Shown here: in pieces, positions 1-8,354 of the stretch | Layout of the letters: each line of letters begins with the position of its first letter | How positions within the stretch are numbered: the stretch's first letter is position 1 | Source: Pseudomonadota bacterium | Lineage (GTDB): Bacteria > Pseudomonadota > Alphaproteobacteria > Rhodobacterales > Rhodobacteraceae | Reading direction: 5' to 3' | DNA length: 64,000 bases | Assembly: GCA_020161615.1 (NCBI GenBank) | Contig: JAIUPD010000001.1 | Coordinates: forward strand, 514,875 to 578,874 | Made by a program: the position numbers and the translations under genes | The notes under the pieces: model-generated | Seen by the model: the letters and a program-made list of their open reading frames with translations, nothing else | Databases searched by the model: none | Told to the model about the DNA's origin: nothing

Positions 1-216
1 CTGGAGGCGCTGGCCGCCGAGGGGCGGAGCATTCCCGTGGAGGCAAGGCTCAAGCCGGCGCTGCGGATCTTCGACCGGACCGGCGCCTCGCATCTGGCGG
101 TGATGCAGCGCGGCGCGGACGGGACGCTGAAGGTCGGCGGCAGCCTCAGCCATGTCGACGCGCTGAAGGCGTTCAACCGGGCGCTGGCGGCGACGGCGGC
201 CGAGGAACATTCCTGA
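1..216 (+). CDS. Chloride channel (ClC family) protein, C-terminal end only
   Basis: The window opens inside this gene. The last 71 residues are visible in frame 1 and end at TGA 214-216. The segment reads as the end of a regulatory CBS-like domain, with a GASHLAV strand followed by a VGGSLSHVDALKAFNRAL helix, and closes with an acidic EEHS tail. I recognise this ending from ClC-type chloride channels of Rhodobacterales, where CBS domains follow the membrane part. The membrane part is outside the window, so the assignment rests on the tail alone. Other CBS-domain proteins remain possible. Confidence 0.55.
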   Translation: MEALAAEGRSIPVEARLKPALRIFDRTGASHLAVMQRGADGTLKVGGSLSHVDALKAFNRALAATAAEEHS

Positions 217-267
217 GGGCGCTTGTCGGCAGGAGACGGGGGGCCAGCCGCCAGAACCAGAAACGCG

Positions 268-367
268 GGAGGCGGGGGGCTAGCCCCCCGCCTCCCCCGC
301 CAAAGGGGACCCTCGGGCCCCCTTTGGAAACCCCCGAGGATATTTCCAGAACAAAGATGAAGGTTAA
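268..367 (+). repeat. Intergenic palindrome plus dispersed hairpin repeat, copy 1
   Basis: Bases 268-295 are a perfect 28-bp palindrome (GGAGGCGGGGGG then CTAG then its complement). It is followed by a second hairpin with arms CCAAAGGGG at 300-308 and CCCCTTTGG at 319-327, then a conserved tail AACCCCCGAGGATATTT with AGAACAAAGATGA to about 362. The hairpin and tail recur at 10636-10695 and, inverted, at 16361-16420. The remainder of the 217-556 gap holds no gene that I can support. The hairpins could end transcription of the upstream channel gene. Confidence 0.75.
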
Positions 368-556
368 GCGCGCGCTAACTCGCCATCTTTGCGCCTAAAT
401 GTCCTCGGGGGTGAGGGCTGCCCGGACGAGGCGCCTGCGGCGCGTCGTCAGGCCCGAACGCCCGGCGCGCAAGCGCAGGACCGGACCGCAGGGCAGAGGC
501 GGGCAGAAGGCCCCCTCTGCGCCGGCACCCGGCCAGCGTGCCGGGGCAGTTGTGGC

Positions 557-973
557 TCAACGCCGGAAGGCGGCGACCTCGGTCTGCCAGTCGCGGAAGG
601 TCAGCGCGAAGCCGGGCGTTCCGGGGCGGGCGGCGCTGGCGCGGGCGACCGCATCCGGGGCGGCGCAGGAATACCAGCTGCGCCCGTCGCTGTTGGTCAG
701 GGCGATGCAGATCCCGCCATGCGCCACGTCGATCTCGCCCGAGAAGAGCTGCCAAGTCCCGGCCAGGTCCCCGTTTTCGGTGGTCAGGTTGCAGGTTCGC
801 ACGATCCCCGTGCCGCCGTCCCAGGCGTATTGGGTGGCGGTGGTCAGCCTGCCCATGGTCTTTGACGGATAGACTTCCGCATCGGCGAAATGGCTGCCTT
901 CGCTGCATCCGAGGGCGAGCGCGGGGCCAGCAGAGAGCAGGGTGACGGCGGCGGCGATCAAGGTCTTGTGCAT
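557..973 (-). CDS. Small secreted hypothetical protein
   Basis: This 138-residue protein starts with a clear Sec signal peptide, MHKTLIAAAVTLLSAGPALA, so it should be periplasmic or secreted. I chose the ATG at 973 because the frame open above it gives no signal peptide and is arginine-rich shadow. The mature part carries four cysteines (GCSEG, RTCN, GICI, YSCAA) that could form two disulfides, and ends in a TFRDWQTEVAAFRR helix. I do not recognise the family. It lies alone on the minus strand, divergent from the cupin gene. Confidence 0.6.
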   Translation of the reverse strand: MHKTLIAAAVTLLSAGPALALGCSEGSHFADAEVYPSKTMGRLTTATQYAWDGGTGIVRTCNLTTENGDLAGTWQLFSGEIDVAHGGICIALTNSDGRSWYSCAAPDAVARASAARPGTPGFALTFRDWQTEVAAFRR

Positions 974-1127
974 GAATGAAATCCGGAAATGGCTGCAAAG
1001 AGCGTGATGATGCCATGAAAGTCGGCGCCGCCACAGGGCCCGCGTTTCAGGATCGCGTGAGGGGGCCCTTGACCCCCGGGCAGGGGGCATTGATCCTGAG
1101 CGGCGGGGCACAGCACAGGAGGCCCGC

Positions 1128-1514
1128 ATGACCCGCCGCGATTTCGACCCTGCCGAGGTCGTCCCGGATGGCCGCCCGGCCGCCTCGGCGCCGCTCTTCG
1201 ATCCCGCACGCGGCCAGCCTTGGCGCGGGTCGGTCGAAGGGGCGGCACTGGGCGGGCCGGTGACCGTTCTCGCCTATGGTACGGACCAGCGGGGCGAGGG
1301 GCCACCCTGGCATGTCCATCCCTATGACGAGACCTTCGTTGTCCTCGAGGGGCGCGCGCGCTTTTTCGTCGGCGAGGCGGTGATCGAGGCCGGGGCGGGG
1401 AGCGTGGTCCTGGGGCCCAAGGGCGTGCCGCACCGGTTCGAGAATGCCGGGCCGGGGCGGTTGCAGACGCTGGACATCCACCACGCGCCGCGCTGGATCC
1501 AGACGAACCTCTGA
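1128..1514 (+). CDS. Cupin domain protein
   Basis: The product is a 128-residue single-domain cupin. The first cupin motif is WHVHPYDETFVVLEGRA, giving the two His and one Glu of a metal site (HxHx4E). The second is GVPHRFEN, giving the last His. Small cupins of this type bind a divalent metal and act as isomerases, dioxygenases or sensors, and the substrate cannot be told here. A good ribosome site, AGGAGG, sits 6 bases before the ATG. It stands alone between two minus-strand genes. Confidence 0.8.
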   Translation: MTRRDFDPAEVVPDGRPAASAPLFDPARGQPWRGSVEGAALGGPVTVLAYGTDQRGEGPPWHVHPYDETFVVLEGRARFFVGEAVIEAGAGSVVLGPKGVPHRFENAGPGRLQTLDIHHAPRWIQTNL

Positions 1515-1549
1515 GGGCGCGCGCGTAGGGTGGGCGATCCGCCCGCCCC

Positions 1550-2845
1550 TCACATGGCGCGGATGCGCAGGCGGGTCAGCCGGTTCTCTATCCGTTCGAC
1601 GACGGTGAAGCGGAAGCCGTGGAACTGGAAGACCTGTCCGGCCTCGGGGATCAGCTGCGCTTCGTGGATCACCAGACCGGCGACGGTATTCGCCTCCTCG
1701 TCCGGCAGCGCCCAGTCCATCGCCCGGTTGAGGTCGCGGATCGTCATCGTGCCGTCGATCTCGATCGCGCCCGACTCGAGCCGGGTGATCGGGTCCTCGG
1801 TCGGCAGGTCATGCTCGTCGACGATTTCGCCCACGATCTCTTCCAGGATGTCCTCGAGCGTGATCAACCCCTGCAGCGCGCCGTATTCGTCGATCACCAG
1901 GCCGAAATGGCGCCGCTGCTGCAGGAACTGCTGCATCTGCTCGTCGAGGGGCGTGGTGTCGGGCACGAAATAGGGCTCGCGCGCGACCGAGGCGATGTCG
2001 AGCTTCTCGACGGCCGAGAAATCGCCACCCGCCTCGGTGACCAGGCGGTGCACCTCGCGCATCAGGTCGCGGACGTGGATCACGCCGACGATGTTTTCGG
2101 GGTCGTCCTTCCAGGCGGGCAGGCGCGAATGCGGCGAATTGACCGAAAGTGCGATGATCTCGGCCGGGGGGGCCGCCAGGTTCACCGTTTCGAGCTGCGA
2201 GCGGTGCAGCATCACCTCCTCGACCGTGCGATGGCCGAGGTCGAGCGCGCCCAGCAGCCGGTCGCGGTCCTGCTTGTCGACCGTTCCCTCGGAATGGCCC
2301 AGCGCCAGCGTGCCCGCGATCTCTTCGTGATAGGAGAGGATGGCGCTGTCGGGATCGGTGCGCACGCCGACCAGGGCCAGGATCCCGCGCACCAGCATCC
2401 GCACCGCCGTGACGATCGGCGCGAAGACCAGCACGATCAGCCGGATCGGCCGGGCGACCAGCGAGGCGGCGCTTTCGGGGTTGGTGATGGCATAGGTCTT
2501 GGGCATCACCTCGGCGAAGATCAGCAGCAGCAGCGTCATGACCAGCGTGGCCAGCGCCACGCCCGAATCGCCGAAGAGCCGGGTGAAGAGCGCCGTCGCC
2601 AGCGAGGCCGAGAGGATATTGACCAGGTTGTTGCCCAGAAGCACCGAGCCGATCAGCCGTTCGCTGTCCTCGGTGATCTTGAGCGCGGTCTCGGCGCCCG
2701 AGGAGCCACGGTCGGCGAGCGCGCGCAATTTGGCCCGGGACGAGGCGGTGAGCGCGGTTTCGCTGCCCGAGAAGAAGGCGGAAAGCACGATCAGCGCCAG
2801 GATCGCGCCGGTGGTCAGCCAGAAGGAGGTGTCGAGTACGGGCAT
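1550..2845 (-). CDS. CNNM/CorC (HlyC/CorC) family membrane protein with CBS pair
   Basis: This 431-residue inner-membrane protein has the order DUF21/CNNM membrane domain (about residues 10-190, with the conserved FFSGSETALTA motif near residue 25 and the AEVMPKT motif), two CBS domains (about 205-330), and a C-terminal CorC_HlyC domain (about 345-430) beginning with the PTEDPITRLESG segment. Relatives take part in magnesium or cobalt homeostasis, and old annotations call them hemolysins without good evidence. Length is normal for the family. It is a single-gene unit, with the start ATG directly after a short leader. Confidence 0.88.
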   Translation of the reverse strand: MPVLDTSFWLTTGAILALIVLSAFFSGSETALTASSRAKLRALADRGSSGAETALKITEDSERLIGSVLLGNNLVNILSASLATALFTRLFGDSGVALATLVMTLLLLIFAEVMPKTYAITNPESAASLVARPIRLIVLVFAPIVTAVRMLVRGILALVGVRTDPDSAILSYHEEIAGTLALGHSEGTVDKQDRDRLLGALDLGHRTVEEVMLHRSQLETVNLAAPPAEIIALSVNSPHSRLPAWKDDPENIVGVIHVRDLMREVHRLVTEAGGDFSAVEKLDIASVAREPYFVPDTTPLDEQMQQFLQQRRHFGLVIDEYGALQGLITLEDILEEIVGEIVDEHDLPTEDPITRLESGAIEIDGTMTIRDLNRAMDWALPDEEANTVAGLVIHEAQLIPEAGQVFQFHGFRFTVVERIENRLTRLRIRAM

Positions 2846-2917
2846 GATCCGATGAATGTTGGGAAGCCCTCAATCTAGGGTGCCGGGGGGGGCCTGTGCA
2901 AGGTCACGCAGCGCAAC

Positions 2918-2960
2918 AAAAAAAACGACGCCCCGCGACCGGGAGGGCGCGGGGCGTCGT
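2918..2960 (-). terminator. Rho-independent terminator of the MepK-like gene
   Basis: A perfect 13-bp stem (ACGACGCCCCGCG at 2925-2937 with its complement at 2948-2960) has a 10-base loop and is followed on the minus strand by a run of eight T (A-run at 2918-2925 on the plus strand). It lies 25 bases past the stop of the gene at 2986-3555, so it should terminate that transcript. This is the clearest intrinsic terminator in the window. Confidence 0.9.
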
Positions 2961-2985
2961 GTGACGGGCTGACGATCTGGACGGA

Positions 2986-3555
2986 TCAGCCGCCCCAGCT
3001 GCGGACCGGGCCGCAATCCATATGGGTGAAGTTCGAGCGCGAGTAGCGGCCGACGCCCCCAGCGTTGCAGGCCAGCGCCGCGCGGGCGACCTGGCTGACC
3101 GAGCGGTTGCTCATCCGCACATCGGCGGCCTGGCCGACCATGTGGCGCGAGTTGCGGGCCACGCCCGAGGAACGGGAGCGCAGCATCGCGTTGGTTTCGG
3201 GCGAGCGGTAGCCCGAGAGCAGCATGTAGGGTTCCGAGACGTCGAGCAGGTTATGCGCGGCGGCAAGGATATCGACGGTGCGGGTGTCGATCAAATGCTC
3301 GCGGTCGTTGCGCCAGTCGCGGAAGAAGCGGTTCACTTCGGCCAGCACTTCGGGGATGTATTCGCCGTCGACCCAATAGATGGTGTCCAGCGTTTCGCCC
3401 GAATGGCCCGAGTACATGCGGAGGCGGCGGATGTCGCCCGCGCCACGGTTAAAGGCGAAGGCCTTCGACATGGTCGGAGCGGCGGTTACGGCGGTCGCGG
3501 CGAAGATGCCAAGGAGCGAACGCCGGGAAAAACCGGTCTCAGCCGAGGAAGTCAT
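2986..3555 (-). CDS. mepK: MepK-like (YcbK, DUF882) murein endopeptidase with Tat signal
   Basis: The 189-residue product begins with a twin-arginine signal (FSRRSLLGIF, Arg 11-12), so it is probably exported folded. The peptidase M15-like domain follows. The metal site is visible as His138 and Asp145 (SRHMVGQAADVR) and His178 (FTHMDCG). In E. coli, MepK cuts the meso-DAP to meso-DAP 3-3 crosslinks made by L,D-transpeptidases. The divergent neighbour at 4087 is such an enzyme, which supports the assignment. An upstream in-frame ATG at 3609 has a good Shine-Dalgarno sequence and would add 18 residues, so the start is uncertain. Confidence 0.85.
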   Translation of the reverse strand: MTSSAETGFSRRSLLGIFAATAVTAAPTMSKAFAFNRGAGDIRRLRMYSGHSGETLDTIYWVDGEYIPEVLAEVNRFFRDWRNDREHLIDTRTVDILAAAHNLLDVSEPYMLLSGYRSPETNAMLRSRSSGVARNSRHMVGQAADVRMSNRSVSQVARAALACNAGGVGRYSRSNFTHMDCGPVRSWGG

Positions 3556-3961
3556 CGTTGTCCTGTCCCATCCCAAGTTCAGTTCAGAGCCTTTGCGGCT
3601 TATGGTCATGAGCCTTCCCCTTCTGGGTTGCGCCGCGCTGGGGCGCCTACCGGGGGCTGAGCATCACGAAGATATTTTCCTGTCTGATGCTTCTATGCCA
3701 CAACGATGGCGGTATCCCAAGCGCGGATTCGGGTGGATCCCTGGGCTGAGGCAAAAATAGGCGGGAATCTGCTGAAAAAGGCTTAAGCTGACCAAAAACC
3801 TTTTATTAACATGTCGCTGCGCGGGGTTGTTCATGTGGAAAAGCTGCCTCTTTCGGGGTCTCCGCGGGGCCGTTGGGCGACAAATCCGGGCACCGGGACC
3901 GGATGCGGGGAACCGGATGGGTCCCGGGTGCGTTGGGCCGGGAATCGGGTGTGTCTCGACA

Positions 3962-3989
3962 TTGTGAATCGACCCCAAATCTGTATTCT
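3962..3989 (+). promoter_or_regulatory. Candidate promoter for the L,D-transpeptidase gene
   Basis: In the roughly 530-bp gap between the two divergent cell-wall genes there is TTGTGA, then 16 bases, then TATTCT, close to a sigma-70 pattern and about 95 bases before the start codon. A short hairpin (GTGTCG / CGACAC, 4014-4030) lies in the leader. I see no other gene in 3556-4086. Confidence 0.35.
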
Positions 3990-4086
3990 TGGCACAATTC
4001 CGTGAACTTACGGGTGTCGGGAAACGACACACGCGCAACAACAGCCGGGTGACAGTCCCGGGGAAACCTCTGAACGGGAGACAGCG

Positions 4087-5697
4087 ATGCAAAGGATGCG
4101 ACGGACCTCGACGGGCATGCGGGCGGCGTTGATGGCGCTGACGCTGGGCATGGGCGCCGCGGCTCCTGCGCTGGTCACGCTGATGGCGCCCTCGCCCGCG
4201 ATGGCGCAGCAATTCCCCGCCTTCCGCCAGGCGCTGGCCGAAGGCGTTGCCGAGAATCGCGAACTTGCGGCTTTCTACCGCGAGAACGGCTATCGCGCCG
4301 TCTGGACCGGGGCCGAGGATGCGGCGCGGCGCACGGCGCTGGTGTCGGCGCTGAGTCGCGCTGCCGAACATGGCCTGCCCGAGGCGCGCTACGACCTGCC
4401 CGGCCTGATCGCCGCCTTCGAGGCGGTCGAGACCGAGCGCGACCGCGGCCTGCTGGAGGCGCGGGCCTCGATGACCTTCCTGCAATACGCCCGCGACATC
4501 CATTCGGGCGTGCTGGAGCCGGCCTCGCTGATCCCCGATATCGTCCGCGTCCTGCCGCGCCCCGATCCGGCCCAGCTGATGCGCGATTTCACCAGCGGCG
4601 AGCCGGTCAGCTTCATTCGCAACCTAGCGCCCTCGTCGCCGGAATACGCGCGGCTCTATCGCGCCCGTCAGGAATTGGTCGAGACCATCGCCAATGGCGG
4701 CTGGGGCCCGCAAGTGCAGGCCGGCAGCCTGCGTCCGGGCGACCGGGGCGAGGCCGTGATCCAGCTGCGCAACCGGCTGATCGCCCAGGGTTTCCTGCCG
4801 CGCATCGCCACCGCCAGCTATGATAGCCTGATGCAGCAGGCGGTGCAGGAATTCCAGGAATCGGTCGGCATCGACGCCGATGGCATCGCCGGAGGCTCGA
4901 CCATCCGGGCGATCAACGTCGACCCGCAGGAGCGCCTGCGCGCGATCACCGTGGCGCTGGAGCGCGAGCGCTGGCTGAACATCCCCCGCGGCGACCGCCA
5001 TATCTGGGTGAACCTGACCGATTTCGTCGCCCGCATCGTCGATTACGATCAAGTCACCTTCGAGACCCGCGCCGTGGTCGGTGCCCGTGGCACCCAGACG
5101 CCAGAATTCTCGGACGAGATGGAATACATGGAGATCAACCCCGACTGGACGCTGCCGCGCTCGATCGTCGGGGAATACTGGAACGCGCTGGCCTCGGGCG
5201 GGGCAGGGCATCTGCAGCTGATCGACGGCGCCGGGCGCGTGGTGCCGCGCGAATATGCCAATGTCGCCGCCTATTCTCCCCAGACGCTGCCCTACGAGGT
5301 CCGTCAGGCCCCCGGCCCGGGCAACCCGCTGGGCGAGGTCAAGTTCATGTTCCCCAACCAATACGCGATCTATCTGCACGACACGCCCTCGCGCTCGCTC
5401 TTCGCACAGGACACCCGCGCTTTTTCGCATGGCTGCATCCGTCTGCAGGACCCGCGTGAATTCGCCTATGCGCTGCTGGCCCGGCAGGAAGCCGATCCCG
5501 TGACCTATTATCACGCGATCCAGCGGACCGGCCGTCAGACCCGTGTGCCGCTGATCGACCACGTGCCGGTGCATCTTGTTTACCGGACGGCCTATACCTC
5601 GGTCACCGGGCGCATGCAGTACCGCAACGACATCTATGGCCGCGACGCGATCCTCTATAACGCGCTGGTCAACGCCGGGGTGGAAGTGGGGGCCTGA
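4087..5697 (+). CDS. L,D-transpeptidase, YcbB/LdtD type
   Basis: The 536-residue periplasmic enzyme has a Sec signal peptide ending near AMAQQ (about residue 40). It continues with a scaffold domain, a peptidoglycan-binding domain (about 225-275, LRPGDRGEAVIQLRNRL) and a YkuD catalytic domain. The active-site motif HGCIR has the nucleophile at Cys450. This large form with an inserted substrate cap is typical of E. coli YcbB (LdtD), which makes 3-3 crosslinks in peptidoglycan. The MepK-like hydrolase is its divergent neighbour. The start is preceded by a GGGAG ribosome site. Confidence 0.9.
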   Translation: MQRMRRTSTGMRAALMALTLGMGAAAPALVTLMAPSPAMAQQFPAFRQALAEGVAENRELAAFYRENGYRAVWTGAEDAARRTALVSALSRAAEHGLPEARYDLPGLIAAFEAVETERDRGLLEARASMTFLQYARDIHSGVLEPASLIPDIVRVLPRPDPAQLMRDFTSGEPVSFIRNLAPSSPEYARLYRARQELVETIANGGWGPQVQAGSLRPGDRGEAVIQLRNRLIAQGFLPRIATASYDSLMQQAVQEFQESVGIDADGIAGGSTIRAINVDPQERLRAITVALERERWLNIPRGDRHIWVNLTDFVARIVDYDQVTFETRAVVGARGTQTPEFSDEMEYMEINPDWTLPRSIVGEYWNALASGGAGHLQLIDGAGRVVPREYANVAAYSPQTLPYEVRQAPGPGNPLGEVKFMFPNQYAIYLHDTPSRSLFAQDTRAFSHGCIRLQDPREFAYALLARQEADPVTYYHAIQRTGRQTRVPLIDHVPVHLVYRTAYTSVTGRMQYRNDIYGRDAILYNALVNAGVEVGA

Positions 5698-5739
5698 GTA
5701 CCTTACACCGGGGTGGCATCCTGACCGGAGTCCCCCTAC

Positions 5740-6843
5740 ATGCCGCACAAGGTTTCCGAGATCGCCGCCGCGCTGGGCGCGGAATATGCCGGATCCGGTG
5801 ACCTCACGGTGACAGGGGCCGCCGAGCCAGCCTCGGCCGGCCCCTTCGATTTGGCGATGGCCATGGATCCCCGCTTTGCCGAGGGGATCGGCCGCGGCCG
5901 TGCCCGGGCGGCGATCCTCTGGGCCGGAGCCGACTGGCAGGCGCTGGGGCTGCAGGCCGCGATCTTCGCGCCCCGCGCGCGGCTCGCCATGGCGCGGCTC
6001 ACGCAGGTCTTTGACCAGGGGCCGGCGATCCCGCCCGGCATCTCTCCCCTCGCGGCGATCCATCCCAGCGCCGAAATCGGCGAGGATGTCGCCATCGGGC
6101 CCTTCACGGTGATCGGCCCCGACGCCCGCATCGGTGCGGGCTCACGCATTGCCGAGCAGGTCTCGATCGGGGCGGGGGCGGTGATCGGACCGGACGCGCT
6201 GATCCTGCCCGGCGTCAAGATCGGCGCCCGGGTGACAATCGGCGCGCGCTTCATCGCCCAGCCCGGCTGCGTCATCGGTGGCGACGGGTTCAGCTTCGTC
6301 ACCGAGGAACGCTCGCGCGTCGAGGAAGCCCGCGCCACGCTGGGTAAACCCGGCGAGACGAAGCCGCAACCCTGGCTGCGCATTCATTCGCTGGGCGCGG
6401 TGACCATCGGCGACGATGTGGAGGTCGGCGCGAACAGTTCCATCGACCGCGGCACCATCCGCGATACGCGCATCGGCCGGGGGACCAAGATCGACAGCCT
6501 TGTCCAGGTTGGCCACAACGTCGTGGTGGGCGAGGATTGCCTGCTCTGCGGACAATGCGGTGTGGCCGGCTCGACCCGGATCGGCGACCGGGTGGTACTG
6601 GGCGGGCAGGTCGGCGTCGTCGACAACATCTTCGTCGGCGATGACGTGGTGGTGGGGGGCGGCTCGGTCGTCAATTCCAACGCGCCGGCGGGCCGCGTGC
6701 TGATGGGTTTCCCCGCGGTGCGCATGGATCAGCACGTCGAGATCTACAAAGCCAACCGCCGATTGCCGAGAATTCTCGGCCAAATCGCCGAGCTTCAGAA
6801 AACTGTCGCAAGTCTGATGGAGAAGGGGCCGAAGGGCTCTTGA
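5740..6843 (+). CDS. lpxD: UDP-3-O-acylglucosamine N-acyltransferase LpxD
   Basis: This 367-residue acyltransferase performs the third step of lipid A synthesis, adding a 3-hydroxyacyl chain from ACP to the 2-amino group of UDP-glucosamine. An N-terminal uridine-binding domain (about 1-100) is followed by a left-handed beta-helix of hexapeptide repeats (about 105-320, many xIGxxxxI units) and a C-terminal helical arm. The catalytic His lies in the VQVGHNVVVG repeat. It is not in the usual bamA-lpxD-fabZ-lpxA cluster. Instead it is followed 15 bases later by an acyl carrier protein gene and a ketoacyl synthase gene. Confidence 0.93.
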   Translation: MPHKVSEIAAALGAEYAGSGDLTVTGAAEPASAGPFDLAMAMDPRFAEGIGRGRARAAILWAGADWQALGLQAAIFAPRARLAMARLTQVFDQGPAIPPGISPLAAIHPSAEIGEDVAIGPFTVIGPDARIGAGSRIAEQVSIGAGAVIGPDALILPGVKIGARVTIGARFIAQPGCVIGGDGFSFVTEERSRVEEARATLGKPGETKPQPWLRIHSLGAVTIGDDVEVGANSSIDRGTIRDTRIGRGTKIDSLVQVGHNVVVGEDCLLCGQCGVAGSTRIGDRVVLGGQVGVVDNIFVGDDVVVGGGSVVNSNAPAGRVLMGFPAVRMDQHVEIYKANRRLPRILGQIAELQKTVASLMEKGPKGS

Positions 6844-6858
6844 TCAGGAGATGACAGG

Positions 6859-7143
6859 ATGGACGGCAGTTTTGTGGCGCTCGGGGACGGGCTGCATCGC
6901 CGCGTGATCGCGATTCTGGCCGCGCAGGCGCTGCGCGAGCCCTCGGGTCTGACGCGCGAGATGAGTCTCGAAAGCCTCGGCATCGATTCGCTGGGGATGG
7001 CCGAGATCCTCTTCGCCATCGAGGAGGCCTTCGATGTTCAGGTTCCCTTCAACGCCAACGACCCCGGCGCGACGCGGGATCTGAGCACCGTGGGCGGGAT
7101 CTGCGATGCGGTCGAGGCGCTGGTGAGCGCGGACAGGGGCTGA
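6859..7143 (+). CDS. Acyl carrier protein, specialised
   Basis: The 94-residue protein has the phosphopantetheine site GIDSLGMAEI (Ser44) within the usual four-helix acyl carrier fold. It is longer than housekeeping AcpP and has an insertion around residues 63-75 (FNANDPGATRDL), so it is probably a dedicated carrier. Its position between lpxD and a ketoacyl synthase suggests it carries hydroxy or very long acyl chains for lipid A, as AcpXL does in rhizobia, although it does not look like AcpXL itself. It forms one operon with both neighbours, since the next gene starts 3 bases after its stop. Confidence 0.85.
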   Translation: MDGSFVALGDGLHRRVIAILAAQALREPSGLTREMSLESLGIDSLGMAEILFAIEEAFDVQVPFNANDPGATRDLSTVGGICDAVEALVSADRG

Positions 7144-7146
7144 ACC

Positions 7147-8352
7147 ATGACCCGGCGCGTGGCGATCACCGGCGCGGGGAGTGTCAACGCGCTGGCCCTC
7201 GACGTGCCCGGAACCTATGCGGCGCTGGCGGCGGGGCGGGTGGCCATAGGGCCGCTCGAGTTCGAGGATGTCGAGCGGCTGTCGGTCAGGATCGGGGGCC
7301 AGATCAGGGATTGGGACGCCGAGGCCCGCCACAGCCGTCAGGAGCTGGCGCTCTATGACCGCGCCGTGCAATTCGCGCTGGAAGCCGGGCGGCAGGCGGT
7401 GGCCCAGTCCGGGCTGACCCTCGCGCCGGACGAGGCCCTGCGCGCGGGCGTGGTCATGGGGACCGGCGGCGGCGGGTACACGACCATCGACGACAGCTAT
7501 CGCGCGGTGCATGTCGAGGGCAAGAACCGTGTGCATCCCTTCACCATCCCCCGGCTGATGCACGCCGCCGCCGCGGCCCATCTGGCGATGCGGCACGGGC
7601 TGAAGGGGCCGGCCTTTACCGTCTCGACCGCCTGCGCCAGTTCCAATCATGCCATGGGGCAGGCCTTTCAGATGATCCGCTCGGGCGCTGCCGATGTGAT
7701 GCTGGCGGGCGGGGCGGAGGCCACGCTCTGCTTCGGCGGGCTCAAGGCCTGGGAGGGGCTGCGCGTCATGTCGCCCGACGGCTGCCGCCCCTTCTCGGCC
7801 GACCGCAACGGCATGGTGCAGGGCGAGGGGGCGGCGGTCTTCGTCTTCGAGGAATGGGAGAGGGCGCGCGCCCGCGGGGCAACGATCCTGGCCGAGGTGG
7901 CGGGTTTCGCCATGACCTCGGACGCGGGCGATATCGTCATGCCCGACCCCGATGGCGCGGTCCGCGCCATGCAGGGCGCGCTGGACGATGCCGCGATGGC
8001 GCCGGCCGAGGTCGGCTATATCAACGCGCATGGCACCGGCACCGCGGTCAACGACCGGTCGGAGGCGCAGGCGATCCGCCGGGTCTTTGCCACCCCGCCG
8101 CCGGTCAGCTCCACCAAGTCGATGCACGGCCATCTTCTGGGCGCGGCCGGGGCGGTCGAGCTGCTGGCGGTGCTGATGGCGCTGGGCGAGGGGGTGATCG
8201 CCCCCACGGCGGGTTGGAACGCCGAAGATCCCGAGGTGCTGGGCCTCGACGTGGTGCCGAATGTCGCGCGCCGCGCCCGGGTGGACGCGGCGCTGACCAA
8301 TGCTTTCGCCTTCGGCGGCCTGAACGCCTGCCTGGCGCTCAGGCGTGTCTGA
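7147..8352 (+). CDS. Beta-ketoacyl-ACP synthase (FabF/FabB-like)
   Basis: This 401-residue thiolase-fold enzyme condenses an acyl group with malonyl-ACP. The Cys-His-His set is complete: Cys163 in STACASS, His295 in NAHGTGT and His329 in SMHGHLLGAAG, with the conserved Lys324. The length fits the FabF group. Lying directly behind a specialised ACP and lpxD, it is probably not the housekeeping FabF but a pathway-specific enzyme, perhaps for lipid A acyl chains. It converges on the next gene with only 2 bases between the stop codons. Confidence 0.88.
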   Translation: MTRRVAITGAGSVNALALDVPGTYAALAAGRVAIGPLEFEDVERLSVRIGGQIRDWDAEARHSRQELALYDRAVQFALEAGRQAVAQSGLTLAPDEALRAGVVMGTGGGGYTTIDDSYRAVHVEGKNRVHPFTIPRLMHAAAAAHLAMRHGLKGPAFTVSTACASSNHAMGQAFQMIRSGAADVMLAGGAEATLCFGGLKAWEGLRVMSPDGCRPFSADRNGMVQGEGAAVFVFEEWERARARGATILAEVAGFAMTSDAGDIVMPDPDGAVRAMQGALDDAAMAPAEVGYINAHGTGTAVNDRSEAQAIRRVFATPPPVSSTKSMHGHLLGAAGAVELLAVLMALGEGVIAPTAGWNAEDPEVLGLDVVPNVARRARVDAALTNAFAFGGLNACLALRRV

Positions 8353-8354
8353 TC

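Noticed and set aside
268-295. 28-bp perfect palindrome as a replication or transfer origin
   Set aside because: No replication or transfer gene is near, and the element belongs with a dispersed hairpin repeat.
4624-6063. 479-codon minus-strand frame opposite the L,D-transpeptidase and lpxD
   Set aside because: It spans two confirmed genes and their gap and shows no domain.
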